Part shown: positions 61,886-64,000 of the stretch, piece after piece
Position numbering within the stretch: position 1 is the stretch's first letter
Layout of the letters: every line of letters starts with the position of its first letter
DNA from: Bacteroidota bacterium
GTDB taxonomy: Bacteria > Bacteroidota > Ignavibacteria > UBA10030 > UBA8401
Length of the DNA: 64,000 bases
Reading direction: 5' to 3'
Assembly: GCA_041658205.1 (NCBI GenBank)
Contig: JBBAAO010000004.1
Location: 1 to 64,000 of the forward strand
Position numbers and translations under genes: made by a program
The notes under the pieces: generated by a model
What the model saw: only the letters and a program-made list of their open reading frames with translations
The model's database searches: none
Told to the model about the DNA's origin: nothing

Positions 61886-62692
61886 TTATTCAGCAGCTAT
61901 TCCAGTTGAAACATCAAGTGGAATACATGTAGCGGCCCTTCCATTGTTCACGGCAGTTGATACAAACGCAACTACAGAAATATGTTGGTTAGCTTGGATC
62001 AGAGTACCAGGGTACGCTTGAAAATATGTTGTTTGATTTGCACCAAGGTTCCATGTGTTAGGACCGCTAACAGTCGTTCCATTATTAAATGCGGCAATAG
62101 AAACCCAAATTGGAGTAGTAGTACCTTCAAGAGGTGGTACTCTAAATGTATTTCCAGAAATAGCCAATGGTAACAAAGTCATTTGATGAATATAACCTGT
62201 AATATTTGAACTAGCGCTTACCTGTATAGGTTGGGTTGAGGATACAGGAGTACCTCCCATAGCTGGATAAATCCAAAGTACGTTACCAGGTCCCATTTGG
62301 TAGGACACGCCACCACCAATATATACAGTAGTATTTGCATAGTGACTGGCAATTTGCATAGATGCATTATCATTATTATGAAAATTAACGGAGACAGCCA
62401 ACTGGGGCATGATATAAGTATAGGGGTAATAAGTAGGAGTTACTGCATTAGTTAGTGTTGCTTTTGCAAATTTTGATCGATCTGGTTGATTTATTATTTC
62501 CTCTTTAATTAATGCACCATTATCATTATATAACCTAACCAACATTTTACCTGGATCCAATTCAGGCAAGTTTGTCTCATTACTTATAGAACTATTTTGT
62601 GAATTATTAACAATTGGATTTTTGTCATTATTGCAACCATTAATAAGTATTACACCAAACAACAAAACAAAATAAGCAAAAGTTGATTTCAT
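61886..62692 (-). CDS. Lipoprotein, unknown function
   Basis: A 268-residue lipoprotein (lipobox INGC; MKSTFAYFVLLFGVILINGC) with a Asn/Ser-rich linker, then a beta-rich region with many small and aromatic residues (YYPYTYIMPQLAVSVNFHNNDNASMQIASHYANTTVYIGGG in part; TWNLGANQTTYFQAYPGT). It sits in the roomiest cassette: a 229-bp leader and its own terminator. A TATAAT on the minus strand (62726-62721) may be the promoter, though no clear -35 box is at 17 bp. It looks like an autonomous transcription unit. Confidence 0.6.
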   Translation of the reverse strand: MKSTFAYFVLLFGVILINGCNNDKNPIVNNSQNSSISNETNLPELDPGKMLVRLYNDNGALIKEEIINQPDRSKFAKATLTNAVTPTYYPYTYIMPQLAVSVNFHNNDNASMQIASHYANTTVYIGGGVSYQMGPGNVLWIYPAMGGTPVSSTQPIQVSASSNITGYIHQMTLLPLAISGNTFRVPPLEGTTTPIWVSIAAFNNGTTVSGPNTWNLGANQTTYFQAYPGTLIQANQHISVVAFVSTAVNNGRAATCIPLDVSTGIAAE

Positions 62693-62921
62693 ATGTTTCC
62701 CTTTTTTAAATTTATTAAGTATTATAATGATTCTTAACTTGATGTTATCAAATTATGTGTTTAAGTAGTTAAGTCATAAAACACCTCCTTATCTTCATTA
62801 TCCTTTAGCATCAAACTTATTACATTAATCAAACATCATTAGATACTTTAATGATTAAATATTTCAGTTTTAGGTATATTTTAGAATATGATATTTTATT
62901 TGAATGCAATATTTACACGCC
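62693..62921. other. Long AT-rich leader of a cassette
   Basis: There is no gene in these 229 bases. The region is very AT-rich and contains the TATAAT mentioned for the lipoprotein gene, and several short inverted segments. Such a long leader is exceptional in this array. Confidence 0.4.
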
Positions 62922-63086
62922 GGCTAACGGACTGGAGCTAAGTTGCGTGGTAACGTTTTTACGCGAACGCGACCTTCTTTAATTTGCTGATAATTATTTG
63001 AATCGTATGTTGTGCTTAAATATTTCAACTTTGAATACAAAAATCGCGTTCGCGGTTACCACGTCAACTTGAGCGACTGGTTAGCC
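62922..63086 (-). repeat. attC 62
   Basis: Boxes GGCTAAC/GTTAGCC; arms AAGTTG/CAACTT; loop class I. Site of the fourth TA cassette. Confidence 0.97.
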
Positions 63087-63097
63087 GGCAAGATTAA

Positions 63098-63133
63098 ATA
63101 CCACTTGCACATATACCGTTAAAGTGGTATATT
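63098..63133 (+). promoter_or_regulatory. Promoter and operator of TA cassette 4
   Basis: TTGCAC (63105-63110), a 17-bp spacer and TATATT (63128-63133). A nine-base inverted repeat ATACCACTT/AAGTGGTAT (63098-63106 and 63122-63130) covers both boxes and is a likely HigA site. Confidence 0.65.
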
Positions 63134-63138
63134 TTATT

Positions 63139-63429
63139 GTGATAATCAATTTCCTAGACCAGGCCACCGAAGACATTTACAATGGTTTTGACACCAAACA
63201 AGCTAGACGAATTCCGTCTGTCATTTGGAAAATCGCTATTAGAAAACTCGACCTATTGAATGCCGCTCATGATTTGATGGATCTCCGGATACCACCGTCA
63301 AATCGATTGGAAGCACTCAAGGGTAATTTTAAAGGCAAACATTCTATTCGAATCAATGATCAATACAGGATTGTCTTCGAATGGACTCAAAGCAATGCAA
63401 AAGATGTTCAAATCATTGATTATCATTAA
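63139..63429 (+). CDS. HigB-type toxin
   Basis: A 96-residue toxin from the GTG at 63139, chosen because HigB proteins begin with the strand IINFLDQATEDIYNG-like; an in-frame GTG at 63124 would lie inside the promoter. Further hallmarks are ARRIPSVIWKIAIRKLDLLNAAHDLMDLRIPPSNRLEAL and HSIRINDQYRIVFEW. HigB is a RelE-superfamily mRNA endonuclease acting at the ribosome. It is 12 bp upstream of HigA on the plus strand. The promoter is so close to the start that the mRNA may be leaderless. Confidence 0.92.
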   Translation: MIINFLDQATEDIYNGFDTKQARRIPSVIWKIAIRKLDLLNAAHDLMDLRIPPSNRLEALKGNFKGKHSIRINDQYRIVFEWTQSNAKDVQIIDYH

Positions 63430-63441
63430 AGGAATCTAAAC

Positions 63442-63714
63442 ATGATACCCAAAAACAGAAAACCTACTCATCCTGGCGAAATTCTTTTAGAAGAATTCTT
63501 ACGGCCAATGGAACTAAGTCAATTAGAATTAGCTCGCCGAATGGGTGTGCCTGTGCAAAGAGTTAACACACTGATCAATGGCAAACGTGACATGACTGCA
63601 GAAACTGCGGTGCTATTATCACGTGTCTTAAAAACCTCTTCCGAATTCTGGATGAATTTACAAGTTGCTTGCGATCTTTACATCGCAAAACAACACCTCG
63701 AGCACGCCGCTTAA
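63442..63714 (+). CDS. higA: HigA-type XRE antitoxin
   Basis: A 90-residue antitoxin, standard length for HigA. KPTHPGEILLEEFLRPMELSQLELARRMGVPVQRVNTLINGKRDMTAETAVLLSRVLKTSSEFWMNLQ is the classic HigA/VapI helix-turn-helix in parts, with SQLELARRMGVP and RVNTLINGKR as the two DNA helices. It neutralises HigB and represses the shared promoter. Confidence 0.93.
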   Translation: MIPKNRKPTHPGEILLEEFLRPMELSQLELARRMGVPVQRVNTLINGKRDMTAETAVLLSRVLKTSSEFWMNLQVACDLYIAKQHLEHAA

Positions 63715-63741
63715 TTATTCATCCGCATTCAATTCCTTGCC

Positions 63742-63909
63742 GGCTAACGGACTGGAGCTAAGTTGCGTGGTAACGTTTTATTGCGGCCACGAAATGAATT
63801 TTGTGAATTGCTGATAACTTGTGCTGTCGTATGTTGTGTTCTCGTTTTTCAACATTCGACAGAAAACCAACGCCGCGGTTACCATGTCAACTTGAGCGAC
63901 TGGTTAGGC
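63742..63909 (-). repeat. attC 63
   Basis: Boxes GGCTAAC/GTTAGGC; arms AAGTTG/CAACTT (ACCATGTCAACTT, one change); loop class IV, very close to attC 36. Site of the cassette cut by the window edge. Confidence 0.96.
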
Positions 63910-64000
63910 GCCATACATTAATACTTCTAAAATGTTTTCGTCAGTTATTGTTTCTATACTTGTCTTTATCTTCAGAATATTTACTCATTACCGGAAACCC
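63910..64000. other. Start of a cassette cut by the window edge
   Basis: Ninety-one bases of the next cassette, with tag GTTAGGCGCCATAC. On the minus strand a frame open at the edge ends at a TGA (63941-63943) after 19 codons, and another ends in the attC box after MYGA. Neither can be called with confidence. Confidence 0.3.

Larger units (their letters stand above)
21232..64000 (-). mobile_element. Large integron cassette array (distal part)
   Basis: Sixty-three attC sites separate 62 complete gene cassettes, plus one decayed cassette at the left end and one cut by the right edge. Each site starts on the plus strand with a YTAAC box and GGACTGGA(A/G)CTAA, and ends with GAGYGACTGGTTAG and a matching box. 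The right arm has one extra base (T in ACGTCA) that the left arm lacks. That marks it as L'' and makes the plus strand the recombining bottom strand, so cassettes read leftward and the integrase should lie to the right of the window. Loop classes used below are: I (GTTTTTACGCGAACGCGACC ... CGCGTTCGCGG), II (CGCGGACGCA ... TTGCGGCCGCG), III (GTTCCAGCGCG ... GCGCGTCGCGG) and IV (GTTTTATCGCGGCC ... GCCGCGG). Confidence 0.96.

Noticed and set aside
21558..63909. CRISPR array
   Set aside because: The repeats are about 165 bp, form long imperfect stems, vary in matched arm pairs and are separated by whole genes of widely different length. This is the attC pattern, not CRISPR.
21232..64000. Insertion sequences or transposons causing the repeats
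   Set aside because: No transposase reading frame is present, there are no target-site duplications, and repeats occur singly between every gene in one orientation.
1..64000. tRNA, rRNA or tmRNA genes
   Set aside because: No cloverleaf with TTCRA arm or rRNA signature was found on reading; a dedicated scan (tRNAscan-SE, Rfam) would be decisive.

Overview
The window is bacterial and probably comes from a Bacteroidota/Ignavibacteriota-type genome. Several secreted proteins end in the type IX secretion (T9SS) sorting domain with the NYPNPFNP signature, and the two-component genes are of the propeller-kinase type common in that group. No rRNA, tRNA, CRISPR array or transposase was seen.

Region 1 (1-21.1 kb) is ordinary chromosome. 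On the minus strand lie a propeller histidine kinase with its NarL-type regulator, a large secreted T9SS cargo protein, a membrane protein translationally coupled to a PEGA-domain Ser/Thr kinase, a GAF/sigma-54 activator with a lipoprotein just downstream, and an overlapping OmpR regulator/histidine kinase pair. Reading the other way from 14.9 kb is an apparent operon: a PDZ protein, a NEW3-domain membrane protein, an ABC ATPase and two homologous ABC-2 permeases.

Region 2 (21.2-64.0 kb, running off the right edge) is a very large integron cassette array. I located 63 attC sites of about 160-170 bp each. Sixty-one are close relatives of one another, one (55304-55448) has a different sequence, and the last one on the left is degenerate. 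The position of the extrahelical base in the arms says that cassettes read on the minus strand. All single-gene coding cassettes do read that way, so the integrase gene and attI should lie beyond 64 kb and the left end is the distal, oldest end. Between the sites are 62 complete cassettes: 44 carry a single minus-strand gene (one of them broken), 4 carry toxin-antitoxin pairs on the plus strand, and 14 carry no convincing gene. A decayed antitoxin cassette sits just outside the last attC.

The cargo is strikingly directed at the cell envelope: about a dozen lipoproteins, two T9SS cargo proteins, several probable outer-membrane barrels and about a dozen inner-membrane proteins. The remainder are small orphan cytoplasmic proteins. 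The four toxin-antitoxin cassettes each have a sigma-70-like promoter with a 17-bp spacer and an inverted repeat overlapping it. Most other cassettes leave only 3-50 bp between cassette edge and start codon and probably depend on read-through.

The most unusual signals are these: terminal inverted repeats of 10-14 bp in each cassette that reach beyond the known R boxes; arm covariation across at least 14 attC subtypes; a gene-less cassette family present ten times with at least four different attC types; and a graded decay of attC pairing at the distal end.
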